Below, piece after piece: positions 1 to 6,664 of a DNA stretch of 6,903 nucleotides. The stretch covers positions 1-6,903 of the forward strand of contig JAICHC010000152.1 in assembly GCA_025922795.1 (NCBI GenBank), given 5' to 3'. The first letter of the stretch is position 1, and each line of letters opens with the position of its first letter. The notes under the pieces are model-generated. The model had not been told where the DNA came from. It ran no database searches and worked only from the letters and a program-made list of their open reading frames with translations. Origin of the DNA: Candidatus Binatia bacterium. GTDB lineage: Bacteria; Desulfobacterota_B; Binatia; UBA9968. Position numbers and translations under genes: made by a program.

Positions 1-33
1 CGAATGTAGGCACCAATTAATAGTTTCCTGGAT

Positions 34-54
34 TTCCGCTAAAAACATGCGGAA
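34..54. promoter_or_regulatory. Perfect 6-bp dyad upstream of the cluster (operator or hairpin candidate)
   Basis: TTCCGC and GCGGAA form a perfect inverted repeat separated by 9 A-rich bases. It lies about 165-185 bp upstream of the first gene. It could be a binding site for a dimeric regulator of this cluster, or a hairpin ending a gene to the left of the window. It is not followed by a T-run on either strand, so it is not a clear intrinsic terminator. The dyad is seen directly; its role is inference. Confidence 0.3.
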
Positions 55-125
55 CCGACGGGCTAGAACTGAAGGGCTTTCGAAGTGGTCGAGACATTGA
101 CGGTACGATCAACTTGGAGCCTGCG

Positions 126-227
126 ATGCAGCTTTCAGTAATCTTTCGTGAGTCCCTTGACATAACCGGACGCAAGACAGTAAGGGAGATGTACAAAATT
201 GTTTTGACGGGGGTATTATGGAAATGA
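126..227 (+). CDS. Possible 33-codon leader ORF coupled to tctC
   Basis: An ATG at 126 is preceded by GGAG at 116-119 with 6-nt spacing and opens a 33-residue frame (MQLSVIFRESLD...TGVLWK) ending in TGA at 225-227. The stop overlaps an in-frame ATG of the next gene at 224-226 in the ATGA arrangement typical of translational coupling. The same frame is open back to a stop at 21-23, but no start codon with a good ribosome site is seen before 126. I do not recognise the peptide. It could be a leader peptide, the decayed end of an older gene, or chance, since a 48-codon frame is also open on the opposite strand here. Confidence 0.25.
   Translation: MQLSVIFRESLDITGRKTVREMYKIVLTGVLWK
157..186 (+). 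promoter_or_regulatory. Possible sigma-70-type promoter for the cluster
   Basis: A perfect TTGACA hexamer sits at 157-162, about 55 bp before the tctC start. At the correct distance downstream (about 180-186) there is only a poor -10 match, TAAGGG. The -35 is good and the -10 weak, so this is a tentative call. If real, the transcript would start around 193, inside the leader ORF at 126-227, so promoter and ORF cannot both work as drawn. Confidence 0.2.
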
Positions 228-1318
228 TCCGTTTCAAAACTTCACTGCGGGTCGGGCGCTGGATTGCCGCCTTCGGACTATCATTGGCGCTTGCCGGTCC
301 GGTGCTCGGCGCCGCCCCATATTATGAGGGCAAATCGATCGAAGTCATCATTCCGTTTCCGGTTGCCGGCGGCACCGACATCTGGATTCGCACGATCGCA
401 CCGTATCTCGAAAAGAATATTCCCGGCAATCCCAATTTCACCTTCCGCAATGTCGGTGGTGGCCGAGGCATCCCGGGCATGATGGAGTTTGCTCAGAAGG
501 CCAAACCGGATGGCCTCATACTCCTGGTGAGCTCGGCGACCAATTACTTTCCGGTTCTATTGGGCGACAAGGCGGCCAAGTACGACCTGCGCCAGTGGAA
601 ACCGCTGCTGGTCAATCCCGTGGGCGGCGTGATGTATGCTTCGCCGGCCTCGGGAATCAAGCGCGTTGAGGATGTCGCCAAAACCAAGGATTTAATTTAC
701 GGCGGCATCAGCGCCATCGGCCTTGATCTAATTCCGCTCATCAGTTTCGAGTTGTTGGAGATGGATGTTAAAGGCGTGCTCGGTTTCAAGGGCAGGGGAG
801 ATGCGCGGATCGCGTTCGAGCGCGGCGAAACCAACATCGACTATCAGACCACGCCAGCGTACAACGCCACCGTGGTGCCGTTAATAAAGGAAGGCAAAGC
901 GATACCTCTGATGAGCTTTGGCCAGCTCGACGAAAAGGGCAACATCATCCGGGATCCCGCTGTGCCGGACCTGCCGACGGTTCCGGAAGTCTACGAAAAG
1001 CTCAAAGGCAAAAAACCCTCCGGAAAATTCTGGGAGACCTATAAAATTTTCATGCCGTCTGCATTTGCCGTGCAGAAGATTCTATGGGTCAAGGGCGGTG
1101 CACCTGAGGAGGTGGCGCGCGTATATTACGCCGCCGCCGATCGGCTCGAGAAAGACAAAGAGTTTCAAACCAAGACAGACAAGATTTTGGGCGGCTATCC
1201 TTTGTTGCGCGGCGATCGTCTGGAGAAAACCATCCAACAAGCTTTCCAGATCGACGCGGACACGCAACGCTTCGTCAAGGAGTGGGTAGGAAAGAAATAC
1301 CGCGTCAAGTTCGACTAG
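218..1318 (+). CDS. tctC: TctC-family (TTT) periplasmic solute-binding protein
   Basis: This is the extracytoplasmic binding protein that delivers a carboxylate to the TctA/TctB permease encoded next. The 366-residue product has a Sec-type signal peptide: a basic start with K7, R11 and R14, a hydrophobic stretch at 15-30, and probable cleavage near 31-33. The mature protein begins YYEGKSIEVIIPF. Two ligand-loop signatures of the Bug/TctC fold follow: PFPVAGGTDIW at 46-56, with an Asp at the usual ligand-contacting place, and NVGGGRGIPG at 78-87 followed by KPDG at 96-99. It is somewhat longer than classic Bug proteins (about 320 aa) and looks like the divergent subgroup found in deltaproteobacterial-type genomes. 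ATG 218 lies only 4 nt after GGGGG (209-213). The in-frame ATG 224 has 10-nt spacing and may be the real start. Substrate cannot be read from sequence; the tcuAB neighbours suggest tricarballylate, citrate or a similar acid. Confidence 0.88.
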   Translation: MEMIRFKTSLRVGRWIAAFGLSLALAGPVLGAAPYYEGKSIEVIIPFPVAGGTDIWIRTIAPYLEKNIPGNPNFTFRNVGGGRGIPGMMEFAQKAKPDGLILLVSSATNYFPVLLGDKAAKYDLRQWKPLLVNPVGGVMYASPASGIKRVEDVAKTKDLIYGGISAIGLDLIPLISFELLEMDVKGVLGFKGRGDARIAFERGETNIDYQTTPAYNATVVPLIKEGKAIPLMSFGQLDEKGNIIRDPAVPDLPTVPEVYEKLKGKKPSGKFWETYKIFMPSAFAVQKILWVKGGAPEEVARVYYAAADRLEKDKEFQTKTDKILGGYPLLRGDRLEKTIQQAFQIDADTQRFVKEWVGKKYRVKFD

Positions 1319-1346
1319 CATTAGCATGGTGATGCCCGCCAGAAGA

Positions 1347-1422
1347 TTGGAGTGCTGGAGTGGTGGAGTAATGGAGTGATGCTATTGAAGCCCAGCACTC
1401 CAACACTCCAGTACTCCACCAC
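1347..1422. repeat. Short-period inverted repeat forming a long hairpin between tctC and tctA
   Basis: Four consecutive 8-nt units of the form TGGAGTNN occupy 1348-1379, and three inverted units (NNACTCCA) occupy 1395-1418. Folding gives a stem of 1360-1381 with 1401-1422 (20 of 22 bases complementary, 19-nt loop). An alternative stem pairs 1347-1358 with 1392-1403 (12 of 12 bases). The two stems share 1401-1403 and are interleaved, so they exclude each other as simple hairpins. There is no T-run after the stem, so this is not a standard terminator. It may lower read-through from tctC to the permease, protect the upstream mRNA end, or be a small dispersed intergenic element. It fills most of the 121-bp spacer and ends 18 nt before the tctA start. 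Confidence 0.8.
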
Positions 1423-1439
1423 CCCAATTCCCCCCTCCC

Positions 1440-3368
1440 ATGTGGGATGCCGCTCTAATCGCGCTTGAGAGGTTTGCCGATCCTCTTCATCTGGGCATCC
1501 TCATGGCCGGCGTGCTCGCCGGTACGGTCATCGGTATCTTGCCCGGCTTGGGCGGCATCGCCTGTGTAGCCATTCTTCTTCCCTTTATCTACACGCTGGA
1601 CCTTCACACGGCGATGGTCCTGCTGGTCGGGTCCCTGGCAGTGGTCCACACCTCGGACACGATCACGTCGGTGTTGATCGGTGCTCCCGGTTCGGCCGCT
1701 GCGGCCGCGACCGTTCTCGATGGTCATCCGCTGGCCAAGCAGGGTCAGGCCGCCAGAGCGCTGAGCGCCGCGTTTTTGTCGTCGATGATCGGCGGTCTGA
1801 TTGGCTCGGTTTTTTTAACGCTATCGCTGCCCATCGCGCGGCCCCTCGTGTTATTTTTCGGCTCTCCCGAGTTGTTGATGCTGTGCGTTCTCGGTCTCTC
1901 GTTCGCGGGATTTCTCACCGGCGGGGCGCCGCTCAAGGGCGGATTGGCGGCCTGTCTTGGGCTTCTGTTAGGCAGTGTCGGTTCCGCTCCCGCGGATGCC
2001 GTGAATCGCTACACCTTCGACCAACTTTATCTGCTCGACGGCATTCCCTTGGTCGGTGTGGCATTAGGTGTCTTTGGCATTGCCGAGATTATCGATCTAT
2101 TGGCCAAAGGCGGCCGGATCGCTGAGCGGATCAGTTTGGGTCATGGCTGGCTCATGGGTATTAAAGACGTGGCGAAACACTGGGGCATCGTTGTGCGGGG
2201 TTCGCTCATCGGCGTCTGGGCGGGAATCCTTCCCGGCATTGGCGCCACCGCAGGATCTTGGATGAGCTATGGTCACGTGGTCGCGATGGCGCGCGATCGC
2301 GAAAAATTCGGCAAGGGCGATATTCGCGGCGTCATCGGCCCTGAAAGCGCCAACAATTCCGTCGAAGCCGGTGATTTCATCCCGACGCTGTTGTTCGGCG
2401 TACCCGGCGGCGCGCCGGCAGCGATACTGCTAGGAGCGTTGTTTTTTTACGGCATTCAGCCCGGCCCGCGCATGGTGCAGGAAAACCTCGATCTGATTTT
2501 CACGATCATCTGGAGTTTCGCCATCGCCAACACAATCGGCGCCGGGTTGTGCTTTTGCTTGAGCCCGGCGCTGGCGCGGCTCACCTGGGTTCCTTTCGCC
2601 CTCCTTGCGCCGGCCGTCGTCGTCACGATTTTCTTTGGCGCGTTTCAAAGCACGCAGCACTTTGGCGATATCTACGCCATGCTCGCGTTGGGATTGCTCG
2701 GCTGGCTGATGAAGCAATTGGGGTGGCCGCGCGCGCCTTTTCTGGTCGGCTTCGTGCTGACCAAGCCCACTGAACAGTATCTATGGCTCTCGATCAGCCG
2801 CTACGACTTCGATTGGTTGTTGCGGCCCGGAGTCATTGCTTTGGGACTCTTGCTGCTTGCCTCGATCATCTGGATCGTTCGAGGACGACGCGGCAATCAA
2901 GCTATTCCGAGCGAGGAGTCGAGTGAGGCGGTGCTCTTGGGAAAAACTCCCTCGGTCCTGTTCACATTTGCCGTCTTGGTGGTCACCGCAGCGGCGCTTT
3001 ATGAGGCGCAAAACTTTCCCCACCTGGGGGCGATCTTTCCGATGGCGGCGACCATTCCTGCCGTTTTGATGGCCGTAGCCCAGCTCGTCATTGAGTTGCG
3101 CGCCGATACCCCGGCGCCGCCGCCCGAGACACGCAAGAAAACCAAACTGGCGCTCGGGTATTTTTTCTCGCTGCTTTTTTACCTCTTGCTGATTTTGCTT
3201 ATCGGCTTCGGCATCGCCACGGCTGTTTTCACTTTCGCTTTTCTCGTCGGCTGCGTGCGCACACGCTGGACTCATGCCGCGATCTACACAGCCGCCACCG
3301 TCGGCGTGACGCTGCTCATGAGTTGGCTGCTCAACCTTTACTGGCCCGAAGGCATGCTTCTCGGATGA
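1440..3368 (+). CDS. tctA: TTT permease: TctA large subunit fused to TctB-like small subunit
   Basis: This is an inner-membrane permease of the tripartite tricarboxylate transporter family, taking substrate from the TctC protein encoded upstream. The first ~490 of 642 residues are TctA. A GTVIGILPGLGG motif lies near residues 28-39, followed by DTITSVLIGAPGSAAAAATVLDG. The second half-repeat has AGILPGIGATAGSWMSYGHV near 260 and PESANNSVEAGDFIPTLLFG from about 301. TctA proteins are usually ~500 aa. After a polar linker at about 478-500, the last ~140 residues form a TctB-like domain with about four hydrophobic segments, a YEAQNFP...FP stretch in its first half and a final ...NLYWPEGMLLG. No separate tctB is present, so the fusion supplies both membrane subunits. 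ATG 1440 fits the family N terminus, and no other start lies nearby, but it has a C-rich leader without a Shine-Dalgarno. The stop overlaps tcuA (ATGA). Confidence 0.93.
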   Translation: MWDAALIALERFADPLHLGILMAGVLAGTVIGILPGLGGIACVAILLPFIYTLDLHTAMVLLVGSLAVVHTSDTITSVLIGAPGSAAAAATVLDGHPLAKQGQAARALSAAFLSSMIGGLIGSVFLTLSLPIARPLVLFFGSPELLMLCVLGLSFAGFLTGGAPLKGGLAACLGLLLGSVGSAPADAVNRYTFDQLYLLDGIPLVGVALGVFGIAEIIDLLAKGGRIAERISLGHGWLMGIKDVAKHWGIVVRGSLIGVWAGILPGIGATAGSWMSYGHVVAMARDREKFGKGDIRGVIGPESANNSVEAGDFIPTLLFGVPGGAPAAILLGALFFYGIQPGPRMVQENLDLIFTIIWSFAIANTIGAGLCFCLSPALARLTWVPFALLAPAVVVTIFFGAFQSTQHFGDIYAMLALGLLGWLMKQLGWPRAPFLVGFVLTKPTEQYLWLSISRYDFDWLLRPGVIALGLLLLASIIWIVRGRRGNQAIPSEESSEAVLLGKTPSVLFTFAVLVVTAAALYEAQNFPHLGAIFPMAATIPAVLMAVAQLVIELRADTPAPPPETRKKTKLALGYFFSLLFYLLLILLIGFGIATAVFTFAFLVGCVRTRWTHAAIYTAATVGVTLLMSWLLNLYWPEGMLLG

Positions 3369-4765
3369 CCCTAGATTTTCACGCGCCGTACGATGTGTTG
3401 GTGGTCGGCGGCGGCAATGCGGGACTCTGCGCCGCCATCACGGCAGGTCGCGCCGGGGCTCGCGTAGTTTTGCTCGAAAGCGCGACGAAAGACTTCCGTG
3501 CCGGTAACAGCCGCCACACGCGCGACATCCGCTACATGCATAAAGCGGCCACGGAATACGTCACCGGTCCGTATACGGAAGAGGAGTTTTGGCAAGATCT
3601 GCGGCAAGTGACCGGAGGCGAGACCAACGAGGTTCTTGCACGTCTGACGATTCGCGGCTCGGAAGAGCTGGGCGAGTGGATGCCCGCCAATGGGGTGCGC
3701 TGGCAGAAGCCGCTGCGTGGCACTCTGCACCTCACCCGGACCAATTTATTCATGCTCGGCGGCGGCAAGGCGATGATGAACGCCTACTATGAGACCGCAT
3801 GCCGGCTGGGAATCGAGATCGCCTACGAGTCGGAAGTCGGTGAATTGATCATCCGCAACGGCGCATTTCAGTCGGCGAGGATACTTCGCAACGGCGCTTC
3901 GCAAGAAATTTCCGCCAAAGCGATCGTCGTTTCGGCCGGCGGCTTCGAAGCCAACATTCCCTGGTTGAAGGAGTATTGGGGTGACGCCGCCGACAATTTT
4001 ATCATCCGCGGCACCAAGCAAAATCAGGGACGCATGTTAAAAGAGCTGCTCAAGCAGGGCGTGAAACCGGTCGGCGATCCGCGCGGCTGTCACGCTGTTG
4101 CGCTCGATGCGCGCGCGCCGAAGTTCGACGGCGGCATCGTGACGCGTCTCGACAGCCCGCCGTTTGGGATCGTCGTCAACAAACACGTGAAACGCTTCTA
4201 CGACGAGGGCGAAGACTTCTGGCCGAAGCGTTACGCGATCTGGGGCAAGCTCATCGCCGATCAACCGGACCAAATCGCTTATTCCATTATCGATGCCAAA
4301 GCACTGCCGCATTTCATGCCCTCGGTGTTTCCGCCCCTGGAGGCGCATTCAATCGATGAGCTGGCGATCGCACTCGATCTCGATCCGGCGCGACTTTCAG
4401 CCGCCGTGAACGAGTTCAATAAGGCGGTCAGGTCGGGCACATTCGATCCCGGCAATCTCGACGACTGCCGAACCGAGGGGATTGAGCCGCCCAAGAGCCA
4501 CTGGGCGCTGCGCATCGACACCCCGCCGTTCTACGGCTACCCGCTGCGACCTGGTATCACCTTTACTTATCTTGGCGTCACGGTAAACGAGCGGGCGCAG
4601 GTCGTTATGCAAGACGGGCGGCCGGCGACAAACATTTTTGCCGCGGGAGAAATCATGGCCGGGAACATACTTGGAAGAGGTTATCTGGCCGGATTCGGAT
4701 TAACCATTGGTTCCGTGTTTGGAAGAATCGCCGGGCGGGAGGCGGCGCGCCATGTCGGAACTTGA
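3365..4765 (+). CDS. tcuA: TcuA-type FAD-dependent tricarballylate dehydrogenase (CobZ N-half-like)
   Basis: A soluble or membrane-associated flavoprotein of the fumarate reductase/succinate dehydrogenase flavoprotein superfamily; TcuA oxidises tricarballylate to cis-aconitate. The 466-residue product has the Rossmann motif GGGNAG at 15-20 after a beta strand, with the ribose-binding Glu at E38. The TcuA-like block GNSRHTRDIRYMH lies at 47-59, and FAAGEIMAGNILGRGY at 425-440 closes the FAD site near the C terminus. Length matches known TcuA (about 460-490 aa). ATG 3365 is chosen because it overlaps the permease stop as ATGA and is followed by the family start PYDVLVVGGG. An in-frame ATG at 3323 would only add 14 unrelated residues inside tctA. 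A weak GAAGG lies 12 nt upstream, so coupling is likely. The N-terminal half of the cobalamin enzyme CobZ is homologous, but no cobalamin gene is seen and the transporter context favours TcuA. The exact acid oxidised is inference. Confidence 0.87.
   Translation: MTLDFHAPYDVLVVGGGNAGLCAAITAGRAGARVVLLESATKDFRAGNSRHTRDIRYMHKAATEYVTGPYTEEEFWQDLRQVTGGETNEVLARLTIRGSEELGEWMPANGVRWQKPLRGTLHLTRTNLFMLGGGKAMMNAYYETACRLGIEIAYESEVGELIIRNGAFQSARILRNGASQEISAKAIVVSAGGFEANIPWLKEYWGDAADNFIIRGTKQNQGRMLKELLKQGVKPVGDPRGCHAVALDARAPKFDGGIVTRLDSPPFGIVVNKHVKRFYDEGEDFWPKRYAIWGKLIADQPDQIAYSIIDAKALPHFMPSVFPPLEAHSIDELAIALDLDPARLSAAVNEFNKAVRSGTFDPGNLDDCRTEGIEPPKSHWALRIDTPPFYGYPLRPGITFTYLGVTVNERAQVVMQDGRPATNIFAAGEIMAGNILGRGYLAGFGLTIGSVFGRIAGREAARHVGT
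4737..4742 (+). promoter_or_regulatory. Ribosome binding site fixing the tcuB start
   Basis: GGGAGG lies inside the end of tcuA, 9 nt before ATG 4752. It is the best Shine-Dalgarno in the cluster. It selects ATG 4752 over the in-frame ATG at 4707, which would add 15 unrelated residues before the conserved N terminus. Confidence 0.7.
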
Positions 4766-5858
4766 TCTGCTCAAAGACGGCGAGCGCCAGCTGACGATTT
4801 GTAACGCTTGCCGCTACTGCGAGGGTTATTGCGCGGTCTTTCCGGCGATGGAGCTGCGCCGGACTTTCTCCAAGGGCGATCTAACTTATCTTGCGAACCT
4901 CTGCTTCGATTGCCGCGATTGTTATTATGCTTGCCAGTACGCACCGCCGCACGAATTCGGCGTCAACATTCCCAAGCTCATGGCCGAGCTGCGCACCGAG
5001 ACGTACCGCCGTTATAGCTGGCCGGGCATCTTCTCCGCGCTGTTTAACCGCAATGGATTGGCCGTGACTTTGATCACCGCGGTGGCGCTGATGATGATCC
5101 TATTGCCGGTGTTGGTTTTCATCGGAAGCGACGTCCTTTTGGCGACGCATTTAGGGGAAGGCGCTTTTTATCGCGTGATTCCGTTCACTGCCATGGTGCT
5201 GCCGCCGAGTATTATCGTGCTCTACGCACTGGCGGTGCTGTTGGGCGGCGCACGCCGGTTTTGGCGCGAGGCCGGAGGAGGATTCTCGAAGGTTATCGAT
5301 CTGCGCGCGTTGTGGCGCGCCACTCAAGACGCCTTCGGGCTCGCCTATATGAAGGGCGGCGGCGCCGGCTGCAATTATCCGGACGCGAGCTTCTCGCAGT
5401 CGCGGCGTTGGTTCCATCATTTGGTTTTCTACGGCTTCTTGTTTGCGCTTGCCTCGACCAGCATTGCCGCGATTTACCATCACTTTCTCGAGTGGCAGGC
5501 ACCCTATCCGCTGCTGAGCTGGCCCGTTGTCCTAGGCACGATCGGTGGCATTGCGATGATAATCGGTACCACCGGCATGCTTTATCTCAAATGGCTGAGC
5601 GATCGCGATCCCGCGGCGGAGAGCATGTTGAACATGGACGTGGCTTTTTTAGTTTTGCTGTTTCTTACCAGCCTGACCGGACTTCTCCTGCTCGTCTTTC
5701 GTGAGACTCCGGCGATGGGAACGCTCCTGGTCGTCCACCTCGGAATGGTCGCCGGTCTGTTCATCACCGCGCCCTACGGCAAGTTTGCCCACGTTGTCTA
5801 CCGCTATGCCGCGCTGGTGCGCTACGCCGTCGAGCAGCGCCGTATAGCCGGCCAATGA
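4752..5858 (+). CDS. tcuB: TcuB-type Fe-S/haem membrane electron-transfer protein (CitB, CobZ C-half-like)
   Basis: TcuB reoxidises the FADH2 of TcuA and passes electrons to the membrane. The Salmonella protein uses 4Fe-4S clusters and haem. The 368-residue product has two CX2CX2CX3C motifs: C17/C20/C23/C27 and C51/C54/C57/C61, each able to hold a 4Fe-4S cluster. Six hydrophobic segments follow at roughly 102-125, 142-166, 221-244, 257-281, 297-316 and 323-342. Histidines at their ends (H222/H223, H243/H244, H329, H347) are haem-ligand candidates. Length is close to known TcuB (~370-380 aa). The gene starts inside tcuA with a 14-bp overlap and a strong ribosome site, so the two are almost surely co-translated as partners. 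The homologous half of CobZ is the alternative annotation. Older databases call this family 'citrate utilization protein B'. Confidence 0.9.
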   Translation: MSELDLLKDGERQLTICNACRYCEGYCAVFPAMELRRTFSKGDLTYLANLCFDCRDCYYACQYAPPHEFGVNIPKLMAELRTETYRRYSWPGIFSALFNRNGLAVTLITAVALMMILLPVLVFIGSDVLLATHLGEGAFYRVIPFTAMVLPPSIIVLYALAVLLGGARRFWREAGGGFSKVIDLRALWRATQDAFGLAYMKGGGAGCNYPDASFSQSRRWFHHLVFYGFLFALASTSIAAIYHHFLEWQAPYPLLSWPVVLGTIGGIAMIIGTTGMLYLKWLSDRDPAAESMLNMDVAFLVLLFLTSLTGLLLLVFRETPAMGTLLVVHLGMVAGLFITAPYGKFAHVVYRYAALVRYAVEQRRIAGQ

Positions 5859-5867
5859 CACCGAATC

Positions 5868-6053
5868 TTCACCGCCGAGGCACGGAGTTCGCAGAGTCCG
5901 AATTTGTTTTTAAGATTTGTCTCGGCGTCGCTCGGCGCCTTCGCACTGAGAATTTTCGGAATCATCTTCACGACAGGGACCCAGAGGACGCAGAGTTTCG
6001 GAGTACTTCTTGATAAAATTCTTTCTCTGCATACTCCGCGCCTCCTCGGTGAA
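5868..6053. repeat. Four alternating copies of a 29-30-nt intergenic repeat
   Basis: Copies lie at 5868-5896 (+), 5921-5950 (-), 5967-5995 (+) and 6025-6053 (-). The + unit begins TTCAC, is purine-rich in the middle and ends GCAGAG. The outer pair agree at 24 of 29 positions as inverted repeats. The inner copies are more diverged, one by a single-base length change. Folding can give two adjacent hairpins or one long outer stem. The array starts 10 bp after the tcuB stop and fills most of the 262-bp gap to the next gene. Similar 'cgaggc...cggag...gcagag' spacer repeats occur, to my recollection, in many deltaproteobacterial, acidobacterial and verrucomicrobial genomes. It could serve as a 3' end or processing structure for the tcu transcript. 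Confidence 0.75.
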
Positions 6054-6120
6054 TTCAAAGCGCAATTGCAGTGTCGCTGCGACAATCGAAAATGTCATCT
6101 GATTGGTGCACCATGTCGTC

Positions 6121-6624
6121 ATGGACGTAGTTGCGCATGGACTTTGGGGCGGGGTCCCTTTCTATCGCCTGGGCCGCGGGAAGTTTTTTGCCGGGGTTCT
6201 GATCGGCATGGCGCCGGATCTCCTCTCCTTCGGAGTTTTTCATGTCATGCACCCGGACTGGTTCACACGGCGACTGGCTGGGGAAATTTCCGGGCCGCCG
6301 GCGTTGTCGATACTTCCGACCTATGTTTTCCACTCCTATAACGTCACCCACAGTCTGTTCGTCTGGGCCGTCGTTTTCGGCTTACTCTGGGCGGTGGCGA
6401 AGCATCCGCCATGGCTTTTAGGCGCATGGCTGCTGCATATTCTGTGCGATATTCCGACCCACACAGAGAGTTATTTCCCAACGCCTTTCCTTTGGCCATT
6501 TCCTACTCCCTTCGTGGACGGTATTGCTTGGTCCACACCTTGGTTCATGATCGCCAATTATGCCGGCATCCTCGTCGTCTATGCCGCGACGTTTTTCTAC
6601 TTTTACAAGAGAAGGAGTGAGTGA
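6121..6624 (+). CDS. Predicted membrane-bound metal-dependent hydrolase (DUF457/YdjM-like)
   Basis: A 167-residue integral membrane protein whose conserved polar residues match the YdjM/YbcI (DUF457) family, which is predicted, not shown, to be a metal-dependent hydrolase. Visible signatures are MDVVAHGLWGG at 1-11 (H6), GMAPDLLSFG at 29-38 (D33), HSYNVTHSLFVW at 71-82 (H71, H77), and LLHILCDIPTHT at 104-115 (H106, D110, H114) followed by YFPTPFLWPF. Hydrophobic stretches lie near 22-40, 78-93, 98-109 and 142-162, and the tail is basic (KRR). ATG 6121 is chosen because MDxxxHGLWG is the usual family N terminus. In-frame TTG 6103 and GTG 6106 would add six or five residues. No start has a clear Shine-Dalgarno, and no clear promoter is seen. 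The repeat-filled gap from tcuB suggests a separate unit. There is no evident link to carboxylate oxidation. Confidence 0.75.
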   Translation: MDVVAHGLWGGVPFYRLGRGKFFAGVLIGMAPDLLSFGVFHVMHPDWFTRRLAGEISGPPALSILPTYVFHSYNVTHSLFVWAVVFGLLWAVAKHPPWLLGAWLLHILCDIPTHTESYFPTPFLWPFPTPFVDGIAWSTPWFMIANYAGILVVYAATFFYFYKRRSE

Positions 6625-6629
6625 GAACT

Positions 6630-6662
6630 GCTCCGATTGCCGGAGCGGCCCGGCTAGGCCGG
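6630..6662 (+). terminator. Tandem GC hairpins just after the hydrolase gene
   Basis: GCTCCG/CGGAGC (6630-6635 with 6641-6646, 5-nt loop) is followed by CCGGC/GCCGG (6650-6654 with 6658-6662, 3-nt loop). They begin 6 nt after the stop codon. No T-run follows on the plus strand, so a terminator role is uncertain. They may mark the mRNA 3' end at this convergent junction. Confidence 0.35.
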
Positions 6663-6664
6663 TT

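Noticed and set aside
170..227. Short frame from ATG 189 with GGGAG just before it
   Set aside because: The purine stretch is almost adjacent to this ATG, too close to serve as a ribosome site, and it is only the tail of the frame starting at 126.
2781..3275. 164-codon minus-strand open frame, rich in Arg, Gln, Glu and Asp
   Set aside because: It lies wholly antisense to the TctB-like part of the permease. Its composition is the mirror of hydrophobic codons, and it has no recognisable motif.
3371..3730. 119-codon minus-strand open frame
   Set aside because: Antisense to the conserved FAD-binding region of tcuA, a common effect in G+C-rich genes.
2293..5606. Three GCGATCGC octamers (2293-2300, 4364-4371, 5599-5606), reminiscent of cyanobacterial HIP1
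   Set aside because: All lie inside coding sequence. Three copies are more than chance predicts but far from the density of true HIP1 genomes, and the genes do not look cyanobacterial.
5261..5704. 147-codon plus-strand open frame inside tcuB
   Set aside because: A shifted-frame shadow of the clearly real tcuB, Arg-rich with no family signature.
5855..6013. 52-codon frame starting ATGA over the tcuB stop
   Set aside because: The overlap looks like coupling, but the frame consists almost entirely of the intergenic repeat copies, has no ribosome site beyond chance, and resembles no protein.
5868..6053. CRISPR array
   Set aside because: Copies alternate in orientation, differ at several positions and have short uneven spacers; CRISPR repeats are direct and nearly identical.
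5904..6341. 145-codon frame across the repeat spacer and the hydrolase gene
   Set aside because: Half of it is repeat DNA and the other half is a shifted frame of the DUF457-like gene.
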